From Strigamia acuminata (lineage: Eukaryota; Arthropoda; Chilopoda; Geophilomorpha; Linotaeniidae), in contig OX442314.1 of assembly GCA_949358305.1 (NCBI GenBank), positions 20,329,060 through 20,393,059 on the forward strand: a stretch of DNA of 64,000 bases, read 5' to 3'. The notes beneath the pieces are model-generated. The model was not told where the DNA came from. It made no database searches and saw nothing but the letters and a program-made list of their open reading frames with translations. Positions 11,935 through 24,382 of the stretch are shown here, in pieces; within the stretch, counting starts at the first letter, position 1; every line of letters begins with the position of its first letter. Both the position numbers and the translations under genes were made by a program.

Positions 11935-14900
11935 TTACTCCCATCCTTTCTTCTCCTCTTCAAAATCATCAGAATTTATAAATGGTTCATCAATAGAACT
12001 GTAAAATATAATAATGTTAATTTCAATTACCAGAAAATAAAATTTTTAAATATTACTCAATCATCATTTCACCACAGTACAAGCATTCAGCAGCGATTAA
12101 GTCATCCAGTTCTACTTTCAGCTGATCCCGTGAAATAACCAATTTTTTTGTTCTTGCGACCGCATTGTTGTCATCCCGAGACATCTGCGACATAACCTGA
12201 CGAATTTCACCGGCCCGTTTTTGTTTAGCATTAGTCAAATGCGGAATAACTTCCGACATTAAACAATCCATATGAAATTTGTGTTCGCAAGGAAACACGT
12301 AAAACCCGTGTGTCAAAATGGGAAACGAACAAACGGCACATTTGTCAATTCCGTGAACCCGTGTAAATCTATTTAAAAAAAGTAAAAATAAATTTCAATT
12401 AACAAAAAAAAAATATTGTATTTATTTATTTATTTATTTGCCTATTTCGAAATGCTTGAATTTCAGCCCTAATTTCTTGCGCACTTTCTGTAGCATCCTT
12501 CATTTCTTCTTGTAGTATATCTATGTGTTGATTATATTCTTTCAAAGACGAACAAATCGCTTCTTTGAAATGATCAATGGTGACAAAATCGGGAAAAAAC
12601 GGTAAAATATCTTCAATTTTGATCAAGTTACATTCCTTAAGAAACTCCATTGCTTTTTTAATGTTATTTTCTTCCTTCACCACATGTTTAGCTGCAATTA
12701 TTCAAAAAATAAATTAAAAAATAAAAAAAATAAAATTTCCATCGTATTTGCACTATGGTATTTGTACCAATTTTAAGCCATAACTTTTTCCTCAACTCGT
12801 CGTCGTCTTCTGGTCTGTCAGCATTTTGTTTCGCCAATTGTACATCTACTTTCAACGCCAAATCAACCGCTTCCTCGTACAACCCCATTGCAGCGTAAAT
12901 CAACACGCACGCTTTAACGTGCTTGTACTCGGAACAGACTCTCAATGCATATTTCAAATCGTAACAAATGTACACAGAATCCTAAAATCAAAGTTAAAAA
13001 CGTTGCAATGCAGACATCGCTTTGGCTTTTAGACATTTTTTTCATCGTTACCTGTCCTTGTAACGTGAGATAAGTCATCAACTTTTCCGGGTCTAGTTTT
13101 GCATACAACGATAAAAGATAATTATGAATACTCGTATCTTTATTATCCAACGTGTTTACGCAGAATTCAAAATATCTGACAGCTTCGGCTTCCTGCGATT
13201 TATTTCTGCCTTGATCGCATTGCATCAACGCAGGAATTAGTTTCGTTGGATTCAAACGTCTTCCTTGACTGATCCAAATACTGACAGTTTCTTTAGGACA
13301 ACTTTGCATTAACACTGGTGAATATTGGTAAAAAAGCTCTGGGTTTTTCTGCAGAAAAATTAAAAGAATTAAATTTGTGCGTAAAAATCCGGATTGAAAA
13401 TATCTACATATTTATCCAGGATTTTTAAGGCTTCAAAAAAATTCCTGTTATCGATTTGGTATGAAATTAGCCGTTCGTAATCTGTAAATTTGATTTGTGT
13501 AAATAATATTTTTGTTTACAATTAGAAAAACCGACCTTTCATCAAAAAAGCAACGTGGATTAAAGTTTCTTGATCGCCGTGACTTGAAATTAAATTGTAA
13601 ATAACATTTTTGTTGTTGTTAATACAGTCGATGACTTTTTGTTTTTCTAAAAAACTATAAAAGTCGTCTATTAAAACAGCAATTTTTTCCGAATGTTTAT
13701 CGCCAGAATCTCGCAAAATTCCAAGCTGATTCAAATACAACTCCATAATCCACGTGACGATCATTGTGATCTGCGTTTTCTCGTGCGATTTTAAACTCGT
13801 TAACTTTTCGCTCAAAAACTGTTTCAACGCCATGGTTTCTTCAATCGCTAAAAATTTGAGCGAAACTTGTTCAAAAGATGCCTGCGTTTTTGCGTACAAC
13901 CGCGCACTTTCTTCATACCTTTCAAAATCAAAAAAAAAATTAATTATACAAAATCAAAAGCAAAAAATTAAAAAATTTACTTTTTATTATTAAATAATTG
14001 TTCCGCTTGCTGTGTCCTCACTTTATCCAAATTAACAGGGTTATTTTCAGAATGAAGTTCAGCCGCTGCGTAATCTCCTTTATCCAAGTAAATCTGCCAA
14101 ACATTTCTAGCTTCGTTGCTGATATTATAAGTAAAAACTGCCCGTTCTGAATAAGCGTAAATTTTTCCATTAACAACGTCTTTAACGAGTCCAACCATCT
14201 TTCCGTAAATCTATTTTAAAAAGTAAATAAATAAATAAATGACTGCTACAAAAAATAAAAATAATCAATTTTATACCTCAGCAAAAATATCGAGAAAAAC
14301 CAACTCCTCGTTCAGGAGACAAATCACCTTCAATCGATCTTGAAACAAAATAAACGCATGAAATTCGAGCAACGTGATGGCGATGGGTCGAACTCGGGCA
14401 TCTTCATCGGGGTAATAAATCAAACTCGTGTTTATTGTCACCGAATCTTTCCCCGCTTTGCCCGAACAATCGATGGATCCGTGGTAAATTCCGGCTCCGG
14501 TCATCCACACCATCAAACAAGGACAATCTTGAACTCTCTTCTGATACAGTTGTAGTTGACTGTACTCCAGATCACCCGGCAATTCAAAATATCGCATAGT
14601 AACGTTATTGTAATTGTTGAATATGCTTTGAAAGACTGGTGCCTCCGACCCTAGCGAGGCACTACCCAAAAACTGATACAAACGGTTCGGTGTCGTGGCT
14701 AAGATAAAATATTCCGTGTCACTGTGTGGGTATTTATGCAGTTCTAAACTAGTTATACTCGAACAAACATCAAAAACCTACAATTAAATAGCGTTAATAC
14801 AATTAAATACAAAATAATTGTAATAAAGATGTACTTGTTTCCAGTAGGCTTCAATATTACTTGAAAATAAGTTCCAGTCATCACCTATTGTGAGTTCAGT

Positions 14901-15970
14901 TTCAAATATTAAACCTTTGTTGGTTCCAAATAAAATGGATCCGGTGCCATTTTCCTTAGAATTATGCAGATTCCACGCAACTGCAGTCAAAACGTGACCC
15001 TAGAACACGAAATAAAGGACAAAATAAAGAAAAATAAGTTTCAAAATAGTATATTTGGTAATAGGAATTTATTTAATACAAACATTAGTTGAAAGTTTAC
15101 CTTCATCTTATTACACGGTTTAGTTTTTTTCAAATTTTTCAAAAAATACAAAACATTACTGTTTAGTTCTCCGTCTTTTCCCGATAAACTGACTAGTAAG
15201 TGGTTGCCGAATGGATCCAAAAATAATTGATGTATTCTTACTCCCGTTGTTTTGTCAGGAATTTCAATTTCTATTGGAATAAAAATAAAATAAAAATCAC
15301 TTCTACAGCACCGTAAATCCTTTCATTGAGCGCAGGATGCTAACTGAACGCAACGCGGCTGGAAAGTGCCAAAAAATATATTTTAAGCTGCAAAATGCAC
15401 TTTTAAATGCATTTAAAATTCACTTTTTATGTGCGAAAATGGACTGTCAATTGACAGTCCATTTTCGCACGTGCCCTATTAATAGGGCACGTATGTTCTA
15501 TGAAAGAATTTATGCTAACTTAAATCTTAATAATACCATCTGGAGTTTCAATATTTTTCAAATCAATTCTGAATAATGTTCTGTTAGCCATTGCTAGCAC
15601 CAATTGGTTATTCCTTACGACCATATGAGTTACAACATCAGGAGGCCTTGATAAAAAAATAATAAAACATTGTAAAGACAAAATTTAATGCGGAAATCTA
15701 TCAAAATATAGTTACTTAAAATCCATTTTAATTCTCCGTACCATAGGCTCATCGGTTTCCAAACCGACATTAATAAACCCAGATGTACTCTGTGGATATA
15801 AATAAATTAATTAATTAAATACTTAATTATTCACTTAAAAATACAAATTAACTAAAATTAAAACGAGTAAGGCAAAACATTACCAATTCAGGACGAGAGA
15901 TCCTCTTGCCACCTCCATAATACGCCGGTTTTTGCGAATAATTTTCGTACTGGTCAAAAATGTTAGCCAT
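11935..15970 (-). CDS. Vps18: Vps18 (deep orange), HOPS/CORVET core subunit
   Basis: Fourteen exons (15884-15970, 15716-15789, 15537-15646, 15101-15270, 14835-14999, 14277-14777, 13981-14210, 13536-13918, 13408-13481, 13052-13348, 12768-12981, 12442-12691, 12057-12368, 11935-11998) give 976 residues, the usual Vps18 length. Vps18 is a class C Vps protein that tethers late endosomes, lysosomes and autophagosomes. The N-terminal half is the Pep3/Vps18 beta-propeller. The second half is alpha-solenoid (clathrin-repeat like), for example NPVNLDKVRTQQAEQLF and YEESARLYAKTQASFEQV. The C terminus has the split RING: CAVC, FPCEHKFHMDCL, then after a helical insert CLYCGEMMI. All zinc ligands I can see are kept. 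The intron between the solenoid and RING exons (12369-12441) uses a GC donor. The intron 15271-15536 holds perfect palindromes. Confidence 0.95.
15431..15492. repeat. two overlapping perfect palindromes in Vps18 intron
   Basis: Bases 15431-15470 form a perfect 40-bp palindrome (left half GTGCGAAAATGGACTGTCAA). Bases 15469-15492 form a second, perfect 24-bp palindrome (left half ACGTGCCCTATT) sharing two bases with the first. Neither has a spacer. They sit in the intron 15271-15536, which is much longer than its neighbours, so they are probably part of a small inserted element whose outer ends I could not define. Confidence 0.85.
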
Positions 15971-16545
15971 TTTCACTTTAACAAAGCTTGCACACCCACT
16001 AAAAGTCGGCCATTTGTTAATTATTTTTATCAAAAGTATCGATTCGAAAGTCCAGAACTATAAGTACAAGCACATTTTAAAACAATATAAAAACTTAATA
16101 CAAAATTATAAATATTAATTTGAAAACTAATCATAATTTTAAATTTTATTTAATTTCTGTAAAGAATTAAATAAAAATAAAAAATTTATAATCGATTAAA
16201 CTGGTATCGCCAACAAAAATCGATAAAGTTATCGATACCGTCCATAAAATAGATTCAGTTTCTTTTTGTAAAATATTTTATTCTAAATCAATTCAAAGCA
16301 TAAAATAATTTAACTTTTTAAAACAAAAATAAATCCGTGTAAAGTTTAGCTAGAAATCAAGCCAGTAGGAGCCACACATAAAATAGCCAACAGTTTTGTT
16401 TACATCATTGTCCTCAGATGTCAGCACACGAATTTAATTAGAAAATGGCAGAGTCTACCAGCGAAGTCAACACAAATGACGTCTTTTCCTTCACTAAAAC
16501 TCATTGACGAGCCGATAATGGCAACTTTTTCAATATTTTGGTACG
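15971..16545. promoter_or_regulatory. head-to-head space, Vps18 / two-pass protein
   Basis: About 575 bases separate the divergent starts. It is AT-rich, with two ATCGATA-type sites near 16036 and 16230 (DREF/DRE-like TATCGATA core at 16231-16238), common in insect housekeeping promoters. The plus-strand gene's upstream ORFs begin at 16445. Confidence 0.35.
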
Positions 16546-16559
16546 ATGGAGTCCATTAG
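16445..16559 (+). promoter_or_regulatory. two upstream ORFs before the 16.5 kb gene
   Basis: A 20-codon upstream ORF starts at 16445 (context AAAATGG) and stops at 16507. A second starts at 16518 (ATAATGG) and stops at 16559, overlapping the proposed main start at 16546 in another frame. If both lie in the mature 5' UTR they should limit initiation at 16546. Transcript boundaries are unknown, so this is inference from sequence only. Confidence 0.4.
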
Positions 16560-17659
16560 GTCGCGGCGTGAAGTTGAGGATGTCGGTGTTCTGGCCTCGT
16601 GCGACTGCACCTCGTACTGTTACTTCGCCCTTGCAGTGGTTTTGTTCACGGTTGGAATTGTCATCACAGTTCTCGCTCTCGATGAAGCAGGTGGCACTAT
16701 GTTATCCAATTTGGGCCACATGTGGCTGGTCGGCCCAATTTTCATCAGTTCTGGTTTGATGGTGGCTGTTAAAACTGTACTTTATTTGAGGAAAAAAAAT
16801 TTCATGGCGGTCATTTGCAGACAACGTGCCTGGCTAAGGGTATAAATTCATCATTATTTTCCCATTAATTATTATTCTTTTAATTCAGGAAATGGTTATG
16901 TAACGTCCGATTGCGTTGTGTCTTGAATTCCCCTCAAAAAATGACTAATTTTTGGAAATTTGTTGTTGTACTCGAGTGACCTTTTGCGTGCAAGTTTGGA
17001 AAAGATTATAGAGATTTGTTATCGTATTTAGACTTGTGCATAGCGAGGACATTGGTCTATTGGGTTCTTTGATTACTGACATTGAAATAATGTGAAATAA
17101 CTTGAAAGAACGTGTAAATTTATATCTGTTTTGTTTGTAGGAATTGCAAGGATTGCAGCATCAACAACAACAGGAGTTGGAAAGGTAATTAAATGAAGAA
17201 AATTAAGAAAAGTTAAAATTTAAATTTTGTTACAGTCTTACAGTATTTGAGTTTAAGTAATAGAATTGAAGTCGATTATTTTTGAAATTTTATTCTATTT
17301 ATTTTGCCAATAACTAGGAATCCTAGTCTGTTGACATTGCCACCATCGTATGACGCAGTGGTGTGTGAATCAAATTCAACGGAAAGAAATCCAAATCCCG
17401 AAAACTGTATGCTTCAGCATGTTGAGGAGCCGCCGCCACCATCCTACAACGAAGCGCTTTTACTAAGCCAAAGGCATCAGCGAGATCTTATCATTCCACC
17501 ACGTTCAGTCAGGTTAATTATGCTAATATTATTTATTTTAAAAGATGATAACTTTAATGTTGACATTTATTTTGCGTATGTTGAGTAATAATTCAAATTT
17601 TAAGTTATTTTAGTTCCAAATTTTCGTCAACAAAATCTCGGTTTTTTCCCCCCATTTGA
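16546..17659 (+). CDS. two-pass membrane protein with two PPSY motifs
   Basis: Four exons (16546-16839, 17141-17184, 17318-17512, 17614-17659) give 192 residues. Residues about 25-50 (YCYFALAVVLFTVGIVITVL) and about 65-85 (WLVGPIFISSGLMVAVKTVL) are membrane segments joined by a short loop, followed by a basic stop-transfer stretch. The cytoplasmic tail has a Gln-rich segment, then PPSYDAV and PPPPSYNEA. Both are PPxY motifs of the kind bound by WW domains of NEDD4-family ubiquitin ligases. I do not recognise the family by name. Layout resembles the proteins at 20.2, 33.6 and 41.5 kb. The last exon (46 bases) is the least certain part; reading on past 17512 would also give a short open tail. 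A NEDD4 adaptor or sorted membrane protein is a reasonable guess. Confidence 0.7.
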
Positions 17660-20169
17660 ATGTAAATTAACAAAATATTTCAAATTTTTTTAAAAAATTC
17701 TCTTTAGCATTTAATACATATATTTTTTTAGTATAAAAAGGAAGTTTGAATGCCATTTTTTATTTTATTTATTTTTCATTACTTCTTATCAGTTGGAAAA
17801 CAAATACTTGTAAAGTCATTCAATTTTAAAACGAATGTGCACTTTTACTGAGATAAAGCTATCGCTTTTCGGTTGAAAAACCTATAAATTTGAAAAATGT
17901 AAACACGATAGTGTTCTTCAAGTTCTGAGTGAGAAAATAAATAGAAATGCACAAAAAAAACACTTTAAATATGAAAAATTAACTTTAAAAACTAGATTTA
18001 ACGTGCTTAGTGCATTTTTAAATGCAAAATTGCAAATATTTTCTTTTTTTGACCAAAATTTCAATGCTCATTTGTGCGCAAATTTACCAGACTGGAGGAT
18101 TGAAAAAAAATTACTCATAGTTTTCTGATTTTGTTGCAATTTGTAACCGATCGTACTGTAAACATGATACAAATATTAAAAAAAGTCCAGTCACTTATAA
18201 AAATAACTTTTACTCGAAATTCAAGTCAGCCAATGCTCCGCAATTGAGCGGATCAAATTAATTCATTTCGATTATAAAAGAAAATATTTTAATATTTTAA
18301 TACTTTAAAAATTTATATTAAATTCGTAATTTTTTTCTTCTAATCTGCTAATCATGTTTATACATGCCTTCACGGTCATTAGCGAAAAACAAGCTGTGCC
18401 TTGAATGAATTAAAATCCCTTCACGTTTTTTAAGAGAAAGCAGGAAAAAAAATCTATTGAATGTTTACATCCGGTTTACGAGTTGCACGACACGATTTTT
18501 CTAATCTTTTTTTTCCGCTTCGATTTTTCATTTTAGCTTCTTTGTGGATGCTCAAACGAGATTTTTGAGCAAAAAAATGTTGTGACTTTACGAAGACAGG
18601 TTGAGCCTGGTTTAATAATAACAGCAAGTTACTCGAGTAACTCATCGTGCTGAATTGCGCATCCAGTCCAGTTTAACTGGTTGCAGCCATTATGTATGCT
18701 TCGGTGGAAATCTTTTATGCTCCTTTGAAAATTTTTTTTGCTTAACAAGTGGAAGGGCTTTGAAGGTTGAAAATGAATAGAGACTGTAATCTTGGTGGAG
18801 CGCTTAGAATCTTAAAAGGGACTGAAGGGTTGCTCTTGGATATATTTTTCAACTTGCACTTTGAGCTTGATGAAAATCAAAGGTGAAATTAAAAAATAAA
18901 ATTTAAATTGTTTCAAATGAAGAAATTTCTTCAAATGTTGACACAAATGATAAAAATCAGCAAATTTGGGCTTAAAAATGATGAAAAACTTGCAAATTTT
19001 GTCTCAAAAGTGATGAAAAAACCTTCAAATTTTGTCAAAAATGTTGATAAACTGACAAATTTGGTCTCAAATGATGAAAAATCATTTATAATTTTTTTTT
19101 ATTTCATTTTTAGCGACTACATTATTGGGAAAGATTCAATGGTGTGAAGAAAATAAAGAAATTAGAAGCACATAACGTCTTATTTCTGTTGACAACTGCG
19201 CGAAGCAGACGGTACACCACACACAAGGACTAATACTCATTTTAAGTTTATTGCAATTTTAAATGTTTAATTTTGTACATATTATTATTACACATTTTAT
19301 ATTTTTATGTTGGAAACAATAGTAGTGACAGAATTTTCGAGGAAATGAAAATTAAAACGCTTAAAAATACTGTATTTGTGCCAAAAAATATTTAGATTTT
19401 ACTAGTCTCTTTTTTGTATTATTCTTACCAGTTATTACTAAATGGGGTGTTCAAGTCATTAACTAACTTGTTTATCAGCCTCATTTTTGTACATAGATGT
19501 TATTTTGTCCAATTATATTTTTACAAATGTCGAATAGAATACTTTATTCTCGATTGGAATTTGAACGCCATTTTATTGAATTTACGACTGATGTTATGGG
19601 ATTACCACGTGGAATTTAAAGGATTTTTAAGATTATAATTTTATAATTTTAACAACAAAATGGCGTCTACTTCAATGGCGTAATTTGGCAGAGGAATGTG
19701 TATAATAGTTTCTGGAGCATTTTTTAAAGTGCATCGGTTAGTTTGTAAGATTTTTAGGGTTTAGTAATGGTGAATTATGATAGTATTAGGTTAGAAATGT
19801 TTTTCACAAAAGTTCTAATGAGAAAACATCATTTTCCATTGTGATTTTATTCGATCAAGTAATTATAATTTATCATTTTTATTTTTACTTTGTTCCAATG
19901 TTTTTTATCACATTTAAAAAAGAAAAATTACATTTTACTGCTTTTTTAAAACACGGTTTACATTTTTAAATATCTTTGTTTATTACTTATTAAATCCAAA
20001 CTTGAAATAGATATACAAAATGAATTTAGTGACATCACGGTCACAAATAATCAAAACGTATTGAAATAAATTTCCATTGGTAAAAAATACAAATGTGTAG
20101 TGTTTGCTAAACATTTTCTGTGCAAATTGAATAAACAACATTTTAACATAACTTGTTTTCATTTTTTTT
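17660..20169. other. gene-free stretch between convergent genes
   Basis: About 2.5 kb, AT-rich, lying between the 3' ends of two convergent two-pass membrane protein genes, so it probably contains both 3' UTRs. It contains a degenerate tandem repeat at 18905-19090 (listed separately). No open frame here has recognisable domains. Confidence 0.4.
18905..19090. repeat. degenerate tandem repeat, unit about 30-36 bp
   Basis: At least five imperfect copies share a core of CAAATTTGGTCTCAAA followed by ATGATGAAAAA (for example starting near 18959, 18993, 19026 and 19056). Copy length varies from about 28 to 36 bases. Both strands are A/T rich and the copies are diverged, suggesting an old local expansion, probably in a 3' UTR. 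Confidence 0.6.
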
Positions 20170-21051
20170 TTATTGGACTGCGGGGGTGTCGCTAACGAGA
20201 AGTATTTTAGTAAGTGCCTCTGAAATATCCTGTTGAGCTTTTTGAGCATTTGGAGATTCCTCACGGTTTGAAATCTCAGTTGAATCTCCATCTTTAGGCG
20301 CCTGTGCCTGTTCCTGCGCCTGTAGCACTAATAATAAAAAAAAATTACAGTGTAATATTTGAATGAAAATGTTTTACCATTCGGAAGTTACCTAATTCTT
20401 CAGGATTGCCCATTCCCACTACGTTAATCGGTACCCCGCCTTCAGGGGGCGAATAATTCGGACTTTGTGGTAGTCGAGCACATCCGGTGTAGTACGCAGG
20501 TGCAGGAGAACAGATATCAACGGGAGGTAAGCTGGGCGCTGCGAGCAAACGTCGTTTTTCATCTACACTCATATGTTGCAGGTCTTCTGCATTGAGAGTA
20601 AGGTATGGTGGCAACTGATCAGCCCTGATTACGATTGTATTTCCAGTATTCATGTGAAGATTTCCCTCATCTTCTGCTTCGTTCGGTGGCCCACCATTGA
20701 GGGCTTCCCTTTTCATTCGTCGTCTTGTGCGACACATTTCAAATACTCCCATGTACAGAAGACCACCAATAGCCATAAACATTGGGCCCATTACTAATAT
20801 GGGGTTTCTGCGTCCAGCTATTTTTTAAAATAAAAATTAAATTAAATTAAATAAATATAAAAATAAAAGTATTTACCTTCCACAAATGCGAGTGCTACTA
20901 TTGTTTGAAATAGTCCAATGAGGAAAAAAAGTGTAGCCACAAAACTGAGGCAACACATGGTGCAACATTTTGGTTTTCTCGCATATGACACTGGATAATG
21001 GTTTGGATCTATTTCAGCGATTATAGTGATGTTTTGCTTGGGAATAGTCAT
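20170..21051 (-). CDS. two-pass membrane protein with LPPY motif
   Basis: Three exons (20877-21051, 20392-20817, 20170-20327) encode 252 residues. The cytosolic N terminus is followed by a Cys-rich approach (PKCCTMCCLSF), a first membrane segment (VATLFFLIGLFQTIVALAFV), a short loop, and a second (ILVMGPMFMAIGGLLYMGVF) ending in a strongly basic RTRRRMKRE. The second segment resembles that of the 16.5 kb protein (VGPIFISSGL against MGPMFMAIGGL). The tail has LPPY (an LPxY variant of WW ligands), a Pro/Tyr-rich stretch and a Gln/Ala-rich helix. No enzyme motif is seen and the family is not recognised. A plausible paralogue of the neighbouring genes; the relation rests on topology and short motif likeness, not on an alignment. 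Confidence 0.75.
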
Positions 21052-22574
21052 TTTGGATTGCTAGATTATTGACTATTCAAATATTTTCAAATATTTTTAA
21101 ATATTTTCAAGGATTATAACTTGATTTTTTTCCTTTTTATCGTTGGATGAAAGTTATAACTACCATTTCTCCTGAAAATATACATAGAAATGCGTCTAAT
21201 AAATAAACTAAGGTGTGTAAATAATCAATTTAAAAAACATTTTGATTTGAAATGTTGCTAAGATACTGTAACGATATATTTTTAAATCAAATTTATGATG
21301 AAAAGTCTCTATGGTGACCTACGATGTTTTCAAACGGTACGTGCGGTGTCAAATCAAATTATGATTTTGATATACGTGATTATTTCTTAAATTATCTGTG
21401 ACGCTATTACGGAATTTTGATGTTTTATTCTCTGTTAAACATTAAATTTTATTTTTATTTTTTTTATTTTTTTAATTTTAATTAACAACTAGAATATTGC
21501 ACGAGTTACGAATGGATCCACAACACTATAAGTACTTATCAATGTATTTCTTCTATACCGGTGCTGTAAAACATAATTTCCCCCTTTTTTGTTGCTTTAC
21601 AACAACACTTGTTGCCACAACTTAGAAGTCATACTTTAAGCCTAGACATTTACATTACAACTATAATCAATATTCAGCGAGCGATTTTTTAATTCCTAAC
21701 GACAATAAGATAGGATCAAGTTAAAGTAACTAATAAAACAAAATTTAACATTCTACAGAATTATAAAACCATCACGTCAATATTATTATTTCAACTTACC
21801 ACTGCTTTATCGTGTAATTGGCCGATTACCTGTTACAGATGCGGCGACAACGACAAGATACCTTGTTTACGGGGAGTAACAAGTGCGTCTCTATGACTAC
21901 TAAAATTGCAATAAAATAATAATAATAATAATAAGGTGATTACCTTAGTAAGAAGTTTGACCTTTTTGTATTGAATTCTAATTTTAATTAAAAAATCTCA
22001 CTAAAATGATTACAATTTTCTTTAATTGAAATTTCGTACTCAATAGCAGTTACAGCATTCTTCAACAAACATATTTACATTGGAAAGACACAAAAAGAAT
22101 TTATATAAATACATCGTGAATGAATTTTTTTGTTTTTCTCAAATTTTTGATTTATCAAAAAATATCACAAAAAAAACAACAAATAGCTACATGACAAGAC
22201 ATATTTCTTCTTATTGAAATTACAACATCAATTTAATAACATACAATGGAAATTTTGTAAAGAATACTCAAATTGCAAAAATCAGATATAACAAAATCAA
22301 AAAACAAATATCAGAAATGTTTGCAGAAATTAATGCCACAAAAGTAATACCTAAAAATAGTTTTACAACAGTTCTCTGTTAAAGCTAATCGGTTAATAAG
22401 ACTACAAGTTATAATAAAAATACTGAACATAATTTATGCAGCCTAAAAAAAGAATATTTCGGCAAATAAAATTTTTACCCGTATTTCTCTTTTTTAATTT
22501 CTCATTTCAATGGGACAGTGAGAAATCGCGTAGAATTTTAAAGCCATTTTAATAATTAATAATAATAATTAATG

Positions 22575-22610
<36 letters not shown>

Positions 22611-22694
22611 TAATAATTGGAAGTTTGCGCAAAACTTTTACAGTTGTTGATTTTGCTACCTTTTTTTGATAATTTATTACGAGTAATAAATCGG
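21052..22694. other. gene-free stretch with trinucleotide microsatellites
   Basis: About 1.6 kb between the start of the 20-21 kb gene and the stop of NUBP2, both minus. It includes an AAT run at about 21916-21935 and a longer interrupted AAT array at about 22554-22613. The rest is AT-rich sequence with no supported gene. Confidence 0.5.
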
Positions 22695-24310
22695 TCACTT
22701 ATTAGTATTTAATAATAAAGTTTTGCCAATGGTTTGAAATGCTTCAGCAGCACTTGAGGTTGGATATTTTTCTATGAAACTGTGACCATCTTCGAGGCAT
22801 TGAGCTAATTTAACATCAATTGGCACACAACCTTTAAAAAAAAAAAAAAAGCAATATAATTTTTCATTAAAAAAACTTAATAATTTTAATATAAAGCTTA
22901 CCCAAAAATGGAATATTTGCAGTATTTGCCAAACTCTCCCCACCACCCTTGGAAAATAAGTTAGAACATTCCTGAAAAAAAAATCAAAACATATTACCAA
23001 AAAATCAAAAATTAGCATTTTCCCTCCATTACCTTGCAATGCGGGCAGATAAACCCACTGAGATTTTCAATTATACCTAAAACTGGAATACCAGTTTTCT
23101 CACAAAATGTAATCTCACGTCGAACATCATTCACCGCAACTGCCTAAATTTACAAACAAATAAATATCAATAAAACTGAAATTTCATTAAATAAAAGTGT
23201 AACACAAACCTGCGGTGTGGTGACCAAAACAGCACCATCGGGACGAAATGAATGAAGCGTTTCCATCACAGCTAAATGTTCATCAGATGTCCCAGGCGGA
23301 GTATCAATGATCAAGTAATCAATTTCACCCCAGTATACATCAGTGAGGAATTGTTTAATCATGGCTAAATCAACAAAACATCACATTAAGTAATTTCAAG
23401 ATAGCCATCTTTAAAAAAAAAATTATTTATATATTTTTAAAAATAGTTTAATTTCTGGTTTTTCTGACACCAGGACTTAAATTAAGCTTACTAAAATATG
23501 TAAAATGACTATATTAAAATGAAAAGATAAAATAAATCAATAAAAATACCATTTTTCTTCGGTCCTCGCCAAATAACCGCATTATCACGACTGGCTAAAA
23601 GAAATCCAATTGACATCACGGAAAGTGTTTGCTCCTCATCAGCGTAAACCGGCACCCAACTAAGCACCGACAAAATAAATAATTTATAAAAATTTTTAAA
23701 AAAATAAAATTTTTCATTTTTCCCTACCCTTGAGCACATTGATGCACATCCTTTTTCTCAAGATTTAACATTCGTGGGATACTCGGACCGCATAAATCAA
23801 CATCCAGTATACCAACCTATTCAGGATTTAATTTTTTTTAAAAATAATAACACATAGAAAATAAATTAACTGCATTTACCTTTTTGCCAGTGAGTTTTAA
23901 TGTCACCGCCAACATTGTGGCCACCGTACTTTTCCCGACACCTCCTTTACCGGATAAAACCAAAATAACATGCTTTACACCGGGTAATATGTTTTCTGAA
24001 AGAAAAAGAAAACCTTATTAATCTTATGTTACTAAATCGCTGTTGTTTTGTTGTCTCTTTTTTTTTTAAATAATTTTTTTCTTAAATTTTTTTTTTCATT
24101 TAGCGCCGAGTTGAGCGTAAACAAAATTTTCGGATCAAAAATACAAGACTTCGAAGCAATATTTTAAGTAAGATGCATTACTATTACTTGAAATTGACAT
24201 TAAATAAATGAATGTAGTATTAAAAAATAAGCAAATGAAGCCAATGGATCATCTATAAATGATCATTGAAGCCGCACATGGGTTTTACCTCCTTCTGTCG
24301 TCGCTGCCAT
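22695..24310 (-). CDS. Nubp2: NUBP2/Cfd1 cytosolic Fe-S scaffold ATPase
   Basis: Eight exons (24289-24310, 23880-23995, 23728-23816, 23550-23659, 23210-23364, 23033-23143, 22902-22971, 22695-22831) give 269 residues, typical of the family. With NUBP1 this P-loop ATPase assembles [4Fe-4S] clusters in the cytosol for delivery to nuclear and cytosolic proteins. The deviant Walker [12 protein letters not shown] lies near residue 20, followed by [17 protein letters not shown], the switch-like [10 protein letters not shown] and [17 protein letters not shown]. The C-terminal cluster-binding CPHC motif ([10 protein letters not shown]) is intact. The short N terminus lacks the extra four-Cys motif of NUBP1, which separates the two. 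It faces an unrecognised plus-strand gene whose ATG lies only 72 bp away. Confidence 0.95.
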
Positions 24311-24382
24311 GTTCCTTTTAATAAATGTCACCAGGGTTCTGAATAATACCTGCAGGAGCTAAGCTCCGCAGCCATTTTTATT

